Positions 45,622 to 57,839 of a DNA stretch of 64,000 bases are shown in pieces. The first letter of the stretch is position 1, and each line of letters starts with the position of its first letter. Origin of the DNA: Uranotaenia lowii (Eukaryota > Arthropoda > Insecta > Diptera > Culicidae); NCBI RefSeq assembly GCF_029784155.1, contig NC_073692.1, positions 153,542,334-153,606,333 on the forward strand, given 5' to 3'. A model generated the notes under the pieces. The model was not told the origin of the DNA. It saw only the letters and a program-made list of their open reading frames with translations, and ran no database searches. The translations under genes and the position numbers were made by a program.

Positions 45622-46099
45622 ATTGCAGTTTTTATAAAGCCAAATTTCAAAATAAAATCATAAATTAAGTTCAAGTTTTTATCAAGAAAATTTGATCCAG
45701 AAATTTGATATCTCTTGCTGTATTTTTTTTTTGGAAAATTTCATTTATTTTCATCAAAGGTTAGAAACTTTTAACTTGCAAAAAAGTTTGGAAGATTGGG
45801 CTTGTTTGATTTGAGTATAGAATAAGTTATTTTTTAAAATTGTAAGCTTTCCTTAAAAGAACTTATTTTATGCTCAAGTCAAATAACTTTGATCTACCAG
45901 ACTTTTCAACAAATTCCAAAATTTTAACCATCGATGAAAGCAAATTCCATATTTTGTTTCTAAAGGTTCAACTTTAAAAATGTTGAAATATCGAAATAAT
46001 GAACGCATGTTTGTATCGGAAAACTAATATCGTAATCATATTTATTTACGTCAAGTGATGTTAAAAGGTCAGGTTACAATAGTGATTGATATTGATAAT

Positions 46100-46335
46100 T
46101 GGATTATCCGCCATATTGGCAACACTTCTCTATTGGTTTCCGTATTGTTCAACTGGCAACAATTCCAGTGAACACTACGAATTCACTCTTCATCGATTGT
46201 TGAAACAATAGCGAATTGACGTTCTCACTTGACACTCTCTGTTGTTGTTTATATAATCGCCACGCGGTCAGTACCGTATAGTCGTCGCGGTAAACAGTCG
46301 GTCGTTCGTCGCGAGTGAGTTTCAACAACAAATTT
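46100..46335. other. GC-richer block inside hAT-like element 2
   Basis: It contains TTTATATAATCGCC and a later TCAGTACCG, loosely like a TATA box and initiator, but spaced only about 20 nt apart. No reading frame follows convincingly. It may be the old promoter region of an autonomous ancestor; that is weak inference. Confidence 0.25.
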
Positions 46336-46627
46336 AGCTCACCCTTTAGCCTAAGGACCAGTTTTCTAAACTTACGATTTAATTCGAAAACTATTAATGA
46401 GTACTTAAAAAATTTTAATCACATAATTTGTTTTATTTTTTTTTTTTTTTTTGTATTCGTGAATTGTTGGGCATAAAATCATAGGTAAAAATCAGTCACC
46501 AAACCCCCCCCCATGATTCCATTCTTCCTACGGCCCTGTATCCCAGGTAAAGGTTTTATCAAGCGCTATCCGAAAATTTCGATTGGCAAAGTGATAAAAA
46601 ATTATATTCTTACTGGTTCGTCTAGCT

Positions 46628-48284
46628 CATAGGTCGGAAACATGCTGTTCGCGAGACGCATGCGGCTCTTTAATTCACTGCGCTAATTTTTGAAGAATTT
46701 TTTTTTAAATCATGCTTAAGCGATAATTGAGTCTTGTAAGCCGGCACACGGAATTTCATAGGTCCAGAAGAGAATTTTAAAATTGCACCCGCTGAAGGAA
46801 CAAGCGGAATGGACTAATCGCGAAATAGTATGTTCTGAAGCTTTATTTTACATTTTTTTTTGTTTTTCCCTGTTTTTTGTAGTAACAGCATAGTGATCAA
46901 AATTTATTTTATCATCGTTAATGCAAAGAATAACTGTTGTTTTTAAAAAACAAAACCTGAATCAACTTTTTTCCTACATTTCCGGTTTAAATCAACCGAA
47001 CACAAATACAGGAAAATTAACGTTATCTTTTACAAAAAAGTAGTTCGTAGAAAGCTTCTATTTTGTTATCAAACTACATAACCCTCTTCGAATTTAATAT
47101 TTGTTTCAGTTTGTTCCAGGATCATTCACAATTTAATCGAAATTCCAAATTTTTAACTTGGTTTAGCGAATAAATTCGCATGCATCTTTTTTAAACTGTG
47201 AGATAAGAATTGAACGCTGCTGATGTGCATTGGTAGAAATCATTTTTCGTGAGATAATTTTTCAGCTTTTCTCTTGTTTTTTTCCATAATCTAGATTTTG
47301 ACTGGGTTTGCTTGAATATTAACTGGTTTTGAGTCTTAAATTTAGAAACCCAATGCTCCGATTTGCCGGCCAGAATACGTTAAGAAAAATTCTGGAAAGC
47401 CTACTCAATGAATAACGGGTTAAAAATGTGAATAGATAACATAAAATTCAAAGACAAAAATCCAAAACTAAGAATTCAGAATTACAAATTATAGTTTGAC
47501 AGCTTTTCAATTTTATTATTATTCACGAATGTTCGATGAAGGCTACAAAATCACATTATTACAGATTTAAGCAGGTCAAGCAGCAACAGCTTTAACAAAA
47601 ATTGATGAATAATATACAATGTATTGAATTTCATTCTTCATTCAATTGAAGGCTGAATTAAAAAGGGACATAAAAAATGATATTTTTTTAATTTTCTATC
47701 AGTTGTCAGGAGTATAATTTTTGGAGATAACAATTTTTGACTAGATAAATTTTTGTTGAATTTTACCTCTTACTTCAAGATTTTGGAAAGGATTAGCTAA
47801 ATCTGGAGAATGTTTCGAAAAAGCTTGAATATTTTAAGAAAATTAATTTCCCTTAACTTTGTTATATCAAAAGCTTTTCTTTGCCGAAGATATTCTGCTT
47901 TAAAAATATGTTAAAATTGTTCACTTCAACATCATGCAAAGTATTCATTTAAGTTTTACATGGATTTAAAACTTTCTTGATTCGATATTTGCCAACGTTT
48001 TGAAATGATATACAACCAAACCATGTTAGAAGAGACGACGATACAGAAAAAAATCCGTGTACTTAATGGTAATCAGAAACAGATTTAAAAGAAAAATCCT
48101 AGAGTTGAAAGAAAAATTTAATGGGTTTAAAGTTTTTTTTTTCAATGTTCATTGATCATTCAAATATTTTGATTTTTTTTATTGAAAACACATACAATAA
48201 ATCTTTGATGTGGCTCTTTGATCTCTGAAATTTTGAAAATTTTAAGTTTTTGGCTCTTCCGACTTAAAACGTTGCCGATCACTG
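46628..48284. mobile_element. hAT-like element 3 (1,657 bp)
   Basis: The termini CATAGGTCGGAAACATG and (reverse) CAGTGATCGGCAACGTTT pair imperfectly. A perfect 8-bp TSD GTCTAGCT lies at 46620-46627 and 48285-48292. CGCATGCGGCTCTTTAATTC near the left and GATGTGGCTCTTTGATCTCT near the right are shared subterminal blocks. No transposase is recognised. It starts about 90 bp after hAT-like element 2 ends. Confidence 0.82.
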
Positions 48285-48292
48285 GTCTAGCT

Positions 48293-49794
48293 GAATTATA
48301 AACAGGCATGACTTCATTTATACAAGATTAAAAATTTACCACCGGTATTATACACATAATTCGGTGGTCAACTCGTGCGCAAACTATTTGGACCTCTAAC
48401 GGGCAGATATTTTGCAAAATTTCATAATGGACTCTTTGGCGGACACCTGGCAGATTTTTAACCAGAAAACTTTGAATAATCCAACTTAAAATACTGAGCA
48501 ATTGTCAATTAAGTCACATATCTTGCAGGCTGCAGGAAATGACCTAAAACATCATGGTTTTGAAAAAATGGCGTTTGTCTTTACAATTTTGCAAATATTT
48601 CTCAACGTATGTACTCTTTTTGGCGTTGCAGGATATGGTAATCCTAAGTTAACTATCTGTGGAAGCTGCAAATCAGTCAGTTATACATAACGAATGACAC
48701 AATGTTGGAAGCAATTTTTCACCACTGTGCGGAACAAACGGAAAATAGAATGCATATAAGGAAAGGAAAATAAAAACAAAACATTGAAATCTGTTGATGT
48801 TCATGTTCATGGGCGCTGACATGTTGGAAAAAAGTTATTCTTGATAGAATGGCGAATTTCCCATTTTGAAGACAGAGAGTTTGTGATAGAAATGATAGCG
48901 TAATGAGTTGGTGCAGGAATTCTTTTGTGACCGTGAAATTTGTTTAGTACGACCTGTAAGAAAATTGTAATTCATTTAAATTGGTAAATCGTATGTGTTA
49001 TTGATAAGAGTTTTTCTAAGATAGGTCAGATTATCGATCCTATTGTTTTTGTTCGACTTCATGGGTCTTGATGACCGATTGATGAAAGACGTACCGTGAG
49101 TAGATGTAAAATACGAATAAACATTAATAATTACAGATAAAATCATTAATTCGAATAGGTTGATGACTGGAGAAAACTGTTTGTTGACAACATAAGTACA
49201 TCCCATCCGGAACTTACCGTAAGTCGTTTTTACTTTGTACAATAGAGCAGAATTTGATTTGTATATTATCAGGACTGGAAACACATCCAAGAATTGTGGT
49301 GTTGGATCGAAGATTGATAGAATCGGAAAAGAAACTTGTAATCTAAGTTAGTGTAATAGACATCTTAATTTTATCATTAAAACCACTCAATAAATTGTAG
49401 CTTAAAATTGTCCCAACGATAAATTTTGAGGATTTGTTTACTGAGCTCATCTTCCGGGATCCAACCCACAACACACAATGAATGGACAAACATAAAACGA
49501 CAGCAACCGTTTGCCATGGAAAGTACTTCCATAGAATCCTCAAAGTTGTGCTCTGTTTTGGTTGGATCTGGAAATAAACGAAAACTGTGGTTGTGTGATA
49601 AAAAGTCGCATATGTTTAAAAAAAAAATTTGCTCATGTAAACATTACATCATTAGATAGTCTCACTGAAAAAATGTCAGCTATTTCCATCCATGAATTCA
49701 AACGTTATTTACAAAATGAAGTGTTGAATTTTTATCGAATACACTCCCTGTGAGAGATCTCTGGCATAAAAAGTTTTCAAATTTATTAAATTTA
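48293..49794. other. Unassigned AT-rich sequence
   Basis: Short open frames on both strands (up to 104 codons at 48976-49290 minus) have no domain that I recognise. No repeat boundary is seen. Confidence 0.4.
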
Positions 49795-49796
49795 TA

Positions 49797-50769
49797 AGGC
49801 TATGATCATTTAGTATCTTCACTTTATTTCGGTGATAGCTACGTTAGTGGAGATCGGATATGCAAAACTTTAGTAGAGTTATGTTGGTTGAAAAAAGGAC
49901 TATCTTGCCTATTTTTGATAGATTTTTTAGTTAACGAGTGTTTGAGATATTTACGATGCAAAAAGACATGGTAAAAATAATTTTGCACAAATTTGCAAAT
50001 TTACGCATTTTGCGCCTCAAAAATTCTTTATTGTTGACTTGAAAGCTCATGAACTGTTGATTTTTTCTGATTTTTTTCGGGCCAAATGGTTAAAATGTAT
50101 CAGGAGCCACTCTAGGATCCACACGAAGTTCAAACCAACAATCGGAGTGCAATCCTTGATCTTAAATATGGTAAAAAGTCTATGGTTTTGGGGATAACTG
50201 AATGGAGACTGCTTAAATAATGCTAAAAATCCATTTCCGGCAGGCAAAAAGTGTTGCCTGACTAGTAGACACCAAGTAAACAACTAAAAATGATCAATTT
50301 CAAAGATCGCAATTTGTGCATCCGGTTTTTACGCAATATGACAGATGTGTTCTGATGGACAAAAAATTTATGTTAAAACTGGATTTAAGAGATCGAATTC
50401 TTCGAGATGCCTACTCATGAAAAGGTTCCAACCGGATTCCTATTGCTTTTTACAGGTGAGTTTGTGTTAAATTTAATTAATTAATTAACGTTGTTAATTT
50501 AATATTCATATCATAATGTTGCAAAGGTTTTGCTTCTGTGGTAAAAAAATAAATCAATACATGACTGAAAAAAGTGTGCAATGACAAAAAAGAGATTTTA
50601 CGAAAAAGTTAGAGTGTTTCTTGAAATCATTGATAATTTTTTTTATATATTTTTACATTAAATGTCATATTAACACCTTCCTTTCCTCCATAGAAAGTTT
50701 TTCGGTCAAATGAATAGTTTTTAAAATACACACGTTTGTTACTGCCCAGTTTCTAAATGATCATAGCCT
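49797..50769. mobile_element. 973-bp TA-flanked MITE
   Basis: AGGCTATGATCATTTAG at the left and its exact complement CTAAATGATCATAGCCT at the right form 17-bp perfect TIRs, flanked by TA (49795-49796, 50770-50771). The interior is AT-rich with no transposase. Confidence 0.88.
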
Positions 50770-50771
50770 TA

Positions 50772-52790
50772 ATTGATAAACTGTGAATAGTTAAACGGTT
50801 TCAAATTGTTTCCTCCGCGATGTAAATGTCAAACTTTTCAAGGGCTGTCCTAAACACTGGCCCTGACACTGTCACCGACTGGCAAGTTGCTAGCCTACAG
50901 AAACAAACATAAATTGCGATAACATGAAAAAATCTATACCGGACGACAGCTAAATATTCCGACCGATGATGGTGCTGTTCATAGAATTTATGACGCTTGA
51001 GTGCGCTTTTACGTTTTCAAATGGATGATATAATCCTCCAAAGGGAAAAGGCAGGACCAAGTTAATGCGACACAATGTGAGATGTGTGAAAAAAAAAACA
51101 TTAGAAAACGGCTTTATCCATCCTTGTTTCGAGTGGCTATTCAGTTTTTATCTATATCCGCATCGATGAATTATGGCATTTGCTTTGAATGTTTTCAAAT
51201 GGTTCAGTATTTTCATTTGATGATAAGAGAGAATCGATGGGTAATTCCTTCCAAAGTTGAAGAACCACTGTTTTAAGTGGGAAGTGGGAAAGCTAGATCT
51301 CATACCTTAGATCTATGTATATTAGTAAATACAGAACCGGTTTGTTCAAACTTTACCTCATTGGGTTACTTTAAGTTTCATGTTTTTTTTTAGAAACACT
51401 CGTTTTGATTCAATGTAAAGACAACTGCCTATTGATTGTTTTGTTTCATTTTGAAGTGATTATAAAAATAGAAAAACAGTGAAAAGTGCATTGAAATTGA
51501 TAATTGAAAGGAATGTATTTAATGTTTAGTTTAAAATTAAAATTAGTTAAAAAATGAAAATTCAATAGATGAATCAATGAATAAATCAATGAACAAAAAA
51601 TGGTGGCAGAATGAAATGCTTCTAAACGTGTTGATTCGATAAAAGAAACAGATTTTTTGAATTATTGGCTAAAACTGCAGCATCTCGTTTCTTTCTACAG
51701 TGTGTTCTGTAACTATAACCACTAAGCAAAATTTAAACCGGAAAATGCTGTTACTCTGTGCAATTATATGCTAATGTATAATTTTCTTCGGGAACTACAC
51801 CAATTTGCACCAATTTATTCCAATCGAAAGCGCTTGGCAGCGATTCAAGCTTCTCTTGCTGAAAATATCATGTGTGATCGATTGGAAGCAATTAATTTGC
51901 AATTAGAACCCGCTCATAGATGCTTTCCATAACCAAGCCAACCCACCACAGTGAGCGAGAGTGTTCCTATAGGGACCACTTTTTAGCGAGAGGGGAAAAA
52001 CTTCAATCGCGCTTAAATATGCTCCGGCCGAAGCCAAATTTCAGATACTGGTGCGCGCAGGGTCGTAAAAAGCAGAACTCAATTTATTTCGCACAATCAA
52101 AAACAGCGAGTCCTGGACTGTTTTTATTCCTATACTCCTGCCACAATTGTGATTTATCATTACCGCAGTGGCATTCTGGACTACCTACAAGCTACACCTA
52201 CAGCATCCAATTCAAAACTCCCCAGTAGCAGCGAGTTGCAAAATCAATTAAATTTAATATCCATGAAATTCGAATGATGACGGAACGGCGGGGATGACGA
52301 AGGCAGGATTATCAAGAACATTAGCCAACACGGAAATCAAGCTCCCAGCTGGAAGTAGAATGGGGGGATGAATAAGCTACGATAATGGATGGAAGGCATC
52401 ATGGTCGCTAATCGCAGTCCAATTGTTGAAAAAAAAAACATCAACAAACAAACTGGGGCATAATTAATTGGTGTAAATGTGAAAGCCCGTGTAATCCAAA
52501 TGACAGCTTGTTGTTTCGTGATTTGAATAAGTACCATTGAGTAGGTAACGCAATATGTCGGATATTGAAGTTGATGCTTGATGGTAGAGGAGTTTTTAAT
52601 TTAGTGGTTAATAAGTTTACCTACTGTAGTATTTTAAAATATATTTTCATTGATAGAATCATGTCATCTGTTCACGATGTCTTTTGTTGATGAATTTTAT
52701 TCCTGCTTTTATTTGAGGAATTCTGATACTCTCTGCTCTCTGCTAAAGTTATCTATATTTTAATCAGTATATACAAAAAATCCATCGGTC
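50772..52790. other. Unassigned; GC-richer part at 51900-52450
   Basis: The 51900-52450 segment is better balanced and carries a 102-codon frame (51920-52228) without recognisable domains. The rest is AT-rich. Nothing is supportable as a gene. Confidence 0.35.
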
Positions 52791-52791
52791 A

Positions 52792-53540
52792 CTGTAGGAG
52801 CATAATGAGAACCCCCCCTGGGGCAGTATAAGCACCATGCCTGCCGGGGAATCTAGCAGCGAATTCGACTCGATGAAGTCAACTAAATATCATGAATAAT
52901 ATGTGAAAAAAAATCCCCTCGAACAGGAATCGAACTCGAGAAGTCAAGCTGTAGCTCTATTATTCAGTTGACTTCATCGAATTGAAATCGCTGCTACACA
53001 GCAAAAATTATTTTCCTGTAAAATTACGCAAGTGTCCTGTAACAAAAAGGAGCAAGACATTAATCGTAATTTTACAAGTCGAAAACATGATTACATGACA
53101 TTTAATTTTTAGTGTACAACTTTTTTACAGGACATTTGCTGTTATAATAAATTAATCTTCGTTAACTTTCAAGCAAAACAACTTAAAATTACAGGTTTTT
53201 TTAATTACAGGTGATTTATTTTAAAGGTTGCAGTTTTCAGTGACAAGTAATAGTCCAAATTTTTTTTCTGTGTAGATTATACGGCAGAAAATGCTCATCT
53301 TGCCCTGATTAAAAGTGCTCTGTTCACCCCAGGTCAACAAATTTAAGTAAAAACGCGTTTTAAAATCGATTAAACTGAAAAATCATAAATTTTATGATGG
53401 TGAAAATTGAGAAACAATATGTAAATCATGTTGCAGTGCGAACATTTTAGATCAAGATGATTTAAAGGTCATAAAAGCTTATTTGGTGGTGCTCAAAAAT
53501 TATAATATTTTTGTCACTTGAAAACATAGCTGATTATTAT
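52792..53540 (-). mobile_element. Reverse-oriented, truncated copy of the 60948-62170 foldback
   Basis: Its left half (GAGCATAATGAGAACCCCCC, GCCGGGGAATCTAGCAGCGA) and right half (53280-53535: CGCGTTTTAAAATCGATTAA, AAAGGTCATAAAAGCTTATT, TGGTGGTGCTCAAAAATTAT) match, on opposite strands, the 61110-61970 part of the larger copy. Most of the tRNA-like arms are deleted (only CAGGAATCGAACTCGAG remains at 52926), and the terminal repeats are absent. A 276-bp MITE sits inside. Confidence 0.78.
52997..53272. mobile_element. 276-bp CACAGCAAAAA-family MITE nested in foldback copy
   Basis: CACAGCAAAAATTATTTTCC at the left and AAATTTTTTTTCTGTG at the right are inverted and flanked by TA (52995-52996, 53273-53274). 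The paralogous empty site at 61882-61900 reads GCTGCTAGAATCCCC, showing that insertion duplicated TA. It is related by its ends to the 1-969 element. Confidence 0.88.
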
Positions 53541-53577
53541 TTAATAATTCTGTAAAAATGAAAAGGATATTTCTTTT

Positions 53578-53636
53578 TCCCAAATTTGGCATGAGATCTT
53601 GTACTAAGCCTAGGATCGATTTTAGCCTGCATCCTA
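53578..53636. repeat. Repeat fragment shared with 17150-17205
   Basis: CCCAAATTTGGCATGAGATC, TTGTACTAAGCCTAGGATCG and TTTTAGCCTGCAT match the earlier copy. It is cut off by the hAT-like left end at 53637. Confidence 0.55.
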
Positions 53637-53945
53637 CATGCGCGGGCCTATGGAGATGGGAAGGGAGTTATCGTGGAGATCACCCCCTAAGCGGCAAAAA
53701 CCCGTTACAAAATATCCGCAACTGCTCGAATTTCTATAAAAACTTCAAACTTTTCCTAGTTGATGTGCTTTTAAGTTTTCAAAAATGTTCCAATCAATGG
53801 GAGTGTTTATTGAATAAGAAAGTTTATTTATCACTTTAAAGCTCAAGATTGAAAAAAAGTCAGTCCACCAAACTCAAGCAGCTGAAATTTGCAATTCTCT
53901 GGGCCGAAATAATTTTTGTAGAGTTACTTAGATTATTAACTTTCT
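53637..53945. mobile_element. Left-end fragment related to hAT-like element 1
   Basis: CATGCGCGGGCCTATGG resembles the left TIR of the 36014 element. AAGCGGCAAAAACCCGTTAC, ATTGAAAAAAAGTCAGTCC and CCAAACTCAAGCAGCTGAAA follow in the same order as 36050-36260. No right end or TSD is visible. Confidence 0.6.
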
Positions 53946-54262
53946 ATTTTCTAACCATTTATCTACTATACATTTGAGCTAATCAATAAAATGTAGGGAC
54001 AACTTCTTTTTTAATTGTCACTATTTTAATTCATATGCTTGAATTCAAATGATTGAATGGTAATAAATTTTGTAATTGTTTCAAGTTCGGAGCTTCTTAA
54101 TTCTTCATTTTGTTTGGAATGAAAAATTTGAAAAATGTCAAATTGGGGGTGAATATGGATATAACACTGAAATATGGATATATACTTAAAATATTTTCTC
54201 TGCTGACGTCATACATTTATTGCCTTCACCATGCAGTTTCTTTTTTATACGATTTTCACATG

Positions 54263-54270
54263 ATGACATG
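54263..54270. repeat. 8-bp TSD of hAT-like element 4 (left)
   Basis: ATGACATG is repeated exactly at 58069-58076. Confidence 0.9.
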
Positions 54271-55328
54271 CAAGGTCGTGCGAACGGGGGGGGTTTTAGG
54301 GGTTTAACCCCCCCCATGAAGAATTTTCCCAAGAAAATTTTTCATCGTAGTAACGGTAAATTACTTGATCTCAAATGTATTTGAAAATAAGTATTAACAA
54401 GCAAGTCAGAAATTTGTCTCGCCTCCGGCGGAATTAAGCCTTAAATCACCCTTGGCTTGAGACATTTCGATCTACGACACTATTTGACGTTAACGAATTG
54501 AAACTTAATTACTATAAATCTTTTGTATAGAAACTCAAAACTTGACGACATACAAAAACCTTACCTGCCTACCCATTCAGAATGGATTTTTATTAAGAAG
54601 TGTAACTAAATAAGAACAGAGTTTGAGACGAACCATTTTTTTTATTTAAAAAAATTAATTATTTCTTTACTAATGTTATGCTGAAGCAGAAGAAACCAAT
54701 TTCAAGCTAAATTTTATTTCGTGTTTTTTGTTCCTCTAAATGCTCAACACATCACATAATTTACACAAGGCCACAAAATTTACGTTTTTCTGAGGTGCAA
54801 TGAATTCAAAAGGTAATTTTGACTAATTAGGGACCCTGAATCTAAATATGCAAAATTTCTATCAGCTTTTGTTATTGAAATGACTTTTGAAAATAAGTAA
54901 AAAGTATTTGGGAAATTTCTGCACTTTTTTAACAAAAACTTTAACCAAAAACGTATAATTTAAAAAGTTTAAAATGTATCATCAACTTTCCTCAAGACCT
55001 CAAGTAATTTTGAGTTCTGCGAAAAAAGTAATGGAAATGTTATGTTTTTTCTTACTTTTTCTCATATATCAAACTTTAAAGAAGATTAAAACTAAACTGA
55101 ATTTTTGATATTTTGAGCTTACGTGTAACCTTTTTGCAGGTTTCAATAAATATGATAAATGAAATTTAGTGTTTTAATACACTTTCTAAAGTAATGTCAA
55201 AAATACTTGTAATGAAATTTTTCATTTTGTTGAATTCTACTTTTTTGGATCATGCATTTTCATCATAACATTATTCCTTGATTGGATGAAGTATGATAAA
55301 CAGAATCTGAATCAAATTTTTTCATATA

Positions 55329-56517
55329 CACTGCCGGCCAAAAGTTTGGGATCACCCGCTAAAAACATGCAAATTTTGATCGTTCATATCTCAGCCGTCT
55401 TAGGACATATTGCAAATCTTCTGATCACATTTGAAAGATAATGAGCAATAGCTATTTTGGAGGTATTTTGCCCATAAATAATGTTTTAGTTTTGTACCTA
55501 AAACTTAACCTAAAGTTAGAACATTTTCAAAAAATTGCACTCAATATTCAAAGCCAATCATCTCGCGATAGGGTGAACCAAATTTTAAAATTGAAGTTGC
55601 ATTAGAATCCTTATTCTATACTTCTCAAAACACAATCAAAAAATTTTGTGCAAAAATTTAAGAATGTACTTTTAATTTATAAAGTAGACACTTAAGTTAT
55701 CGTCCAAAAGTTTGGGATCACCCCTCAGTATGGTGTATCGGCCAAAAACATGTAAATTTATCTCATTCATATCTTTCTCATCTAACATCGTATTGCAGAT
55801 CTGAAGGGTGCATTTGAAAGCATAGGAATGGTTATTTTTTCATAAATTCATTAAAAAATTATAGTTTAAAGTGATAACTATAAAAAATTTACCTGAAATT
55901 AATTGATTTTTGAAAAATCACACTTATGATTGTGAATTTTTTATGGTTATGGATTTAAAATATAATTTTTTAATGAATTTATGAAAAAACAACAATTCCT
56001 AAGCTTTCAAATGCACCCTCCAGATCTGCAATACGATGTTAGATGAGAAAGATATGAATGAAATAAATTTGCATGTTTTTAAAAGAATGATCCAAAGCTT
56101 TTGGCCTATACACCATACTAGGGGTGATCCCAAACTTTTGGACGATAACTTAAGTGTCTATTTTATTAATTAAAAGTACATTCTTAAATTTTTGCACAAA
56201 ATTTTTTGATTGTGTTTTGAGGAGTATAGAATAAGGATTCTAATGCAACTCAAATTTTGAAATTTGGTTCACCCTATCGCGAGATGATTGGCTTTGAATA
56301 TTGAGTGCGATGTTTTGAAAATGTTCTAACTTTAGGTTAAGTTTTAAGTGCAAAACTAAAACATTATTTATGGGAAAAATACCTCCGAAATAGCTATTGC
56401 TCATTATCTTTCAAATGAGATCAGAAGATTTTCAATATGTCCTAAGACGGCTGAGATATAAACGATCAAAATTTGCATGTTTTTCAGCGGGTGATCCCAA
56501 ACTTTTGGCCGGCAGTG
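55329..56517. mobile_element. 1,189-bp double foldback (CACTGCCGGCCAAAAG family)
   Basis: The termini CACTGCCGGCCAAAAGTTTG and its complement are flanked by TA (55327-55328, 56518-56519). Each arm also holds a second, internal terminus-like block (TCGTCCAAAAGTTTGGGATC at about 55703 and its complement at about 56123-56145). The arms (55329 to about 55890, and about 55943 to 56517) are complementary over nearly their whole length, leaving a loop of about 50 nt. The ends resemble Tc1-type TIRs. It codes for nothing, and a diverged relative is at 36329-36700. Confidence 0.92.
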
Positions 56518-57616
56518 TATGTAGATTTGTTGGTTAAACAGTTATCAATGTTTGATTTTACTAATAACTGATACATCTTTAATCTCTTTATCACCAAAAC
56601 AAAAAGTGTTCGAACAAATTTGATAAAAATTTCCAGTTCAGGAGGCTAAAATCTACCAAATCAACCATTAAAAAAACAACAAAAAACTGTTACCTTGAGT
56701 CATCAATTAAATTTTGTAAAAGCTTATGGTGAAACGTAATTATTAAAAAAATCTTCTTAAATCCTCTAATACCCTTTTTTCATTTTCATATTTAATTTAA
56801 TTCCAGGACCCAATATTTCAATCAAGAGTGACAAAAAACTTCAAGCTTGTAATTTGAAACTTTTAAACCTGTAATTGAAAAAGTAAATACTTTTCATTAT
56901 TTTTTTAAATAAAACCGTGTTTTATGAATCGATCATGAATTTGAAATAAATCTTTACATGTTTTAAAAATGATTCGAAGTAGCAACTTTATACTGAATTT
57001 TAATGCGAATGTTAACTAATTTTGAATTTGCTTTCTTCTTCCAATATTAACAATCTTGGAACTCCTTGATTTTATTTTTTTTCAGTTTTCATTGATTATT
57101 CACGAAATTATCCATTTCCCAACATTTGCTTGTCAGTATAATTGAACATGAAGTTATTGTTTTCAACTTCCTAAATGAACTTTTTAAAACGTTTAATTTG
57201 ATAACGGGAGAAATTTTTTTTTATAAAACGGTTTTATCTCTGACTTCTATCACTGGAACTATTCAAATAATAATAAATAATATATTGAAAATTAAATCAA
57301 ACCATCAACCATTGTAAAAATTCTCCCAAATTCAAAATTTATTTTTTTTAGTTTTCAACAATTTACATTTTTAAAATACTACAGCGGAATTTTTCTCTCA
57401 ACCCTTCAGTTGAAAATGAAGTAAAGAATTTAAATTAAGATGAATAAAAATTAATAATTATTATCATTGTCCTTACCACTAATAAGTTTTTTACCTGATT
57501 GGACAATTATTTGAAAATTCATATTTACTTCAAACTCTGTGTTTTGGAAACGATTATTTTAAATTTGCTTAGAAATTTTTATGAAACAAATTTCTAGTTC
57601 AGAATAAAGAACATCA

Positions 57617-57774
57617 TTTGAAATAAATTCTTCTGAGCTGATGTCCGCGAGTTCGAGCCCAAGAGTAAACATCGAACACAGTTGTACCGGATAGTTTTTC
57701 AATAACGATCCGCCAACTGCAACGTTGATAAAGTCGCGAATGCCATAAAGATGGTAAAACGACTATAATCGAAA

Positions 57775-57839
<65 letters not shown>

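Larger units (their letters stand above)
43658..46538. mobile_element. hAT-like element 2 (2,881 bp)
   Basis: The ends CATGGCCGTAGGAA and (reverse) CAGGGCCGTAGGAA match at 13 of 14, with a perfect TATCCCAG TSD. Directly inside the left TIR is a 19-G run, then TTTGGGGGTTAAA and a 12-C run, a strong potential hairpin. A C-run also precedes the right TIR at about 46504-46512. No transposase is recognised. Nested within are a CCGGGCAA-type repeat (43912-44330) and a retro-tail (45393-45621). Confidence 0.88.

Noticed and set aside
46248..46275. A TATA box plus initiator promoter
   Set aside because: The spacing (about 20 nt) is too short for a standard insect core promoter and no coding region follows.
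57776..57834. An assembly artefact poly-A run
   Set aside because: The run directly follows a known repeat 3' end and precedes a perfect TSD copy, as expected for a retroposon tail; its exact length may still be affected by sequencing.
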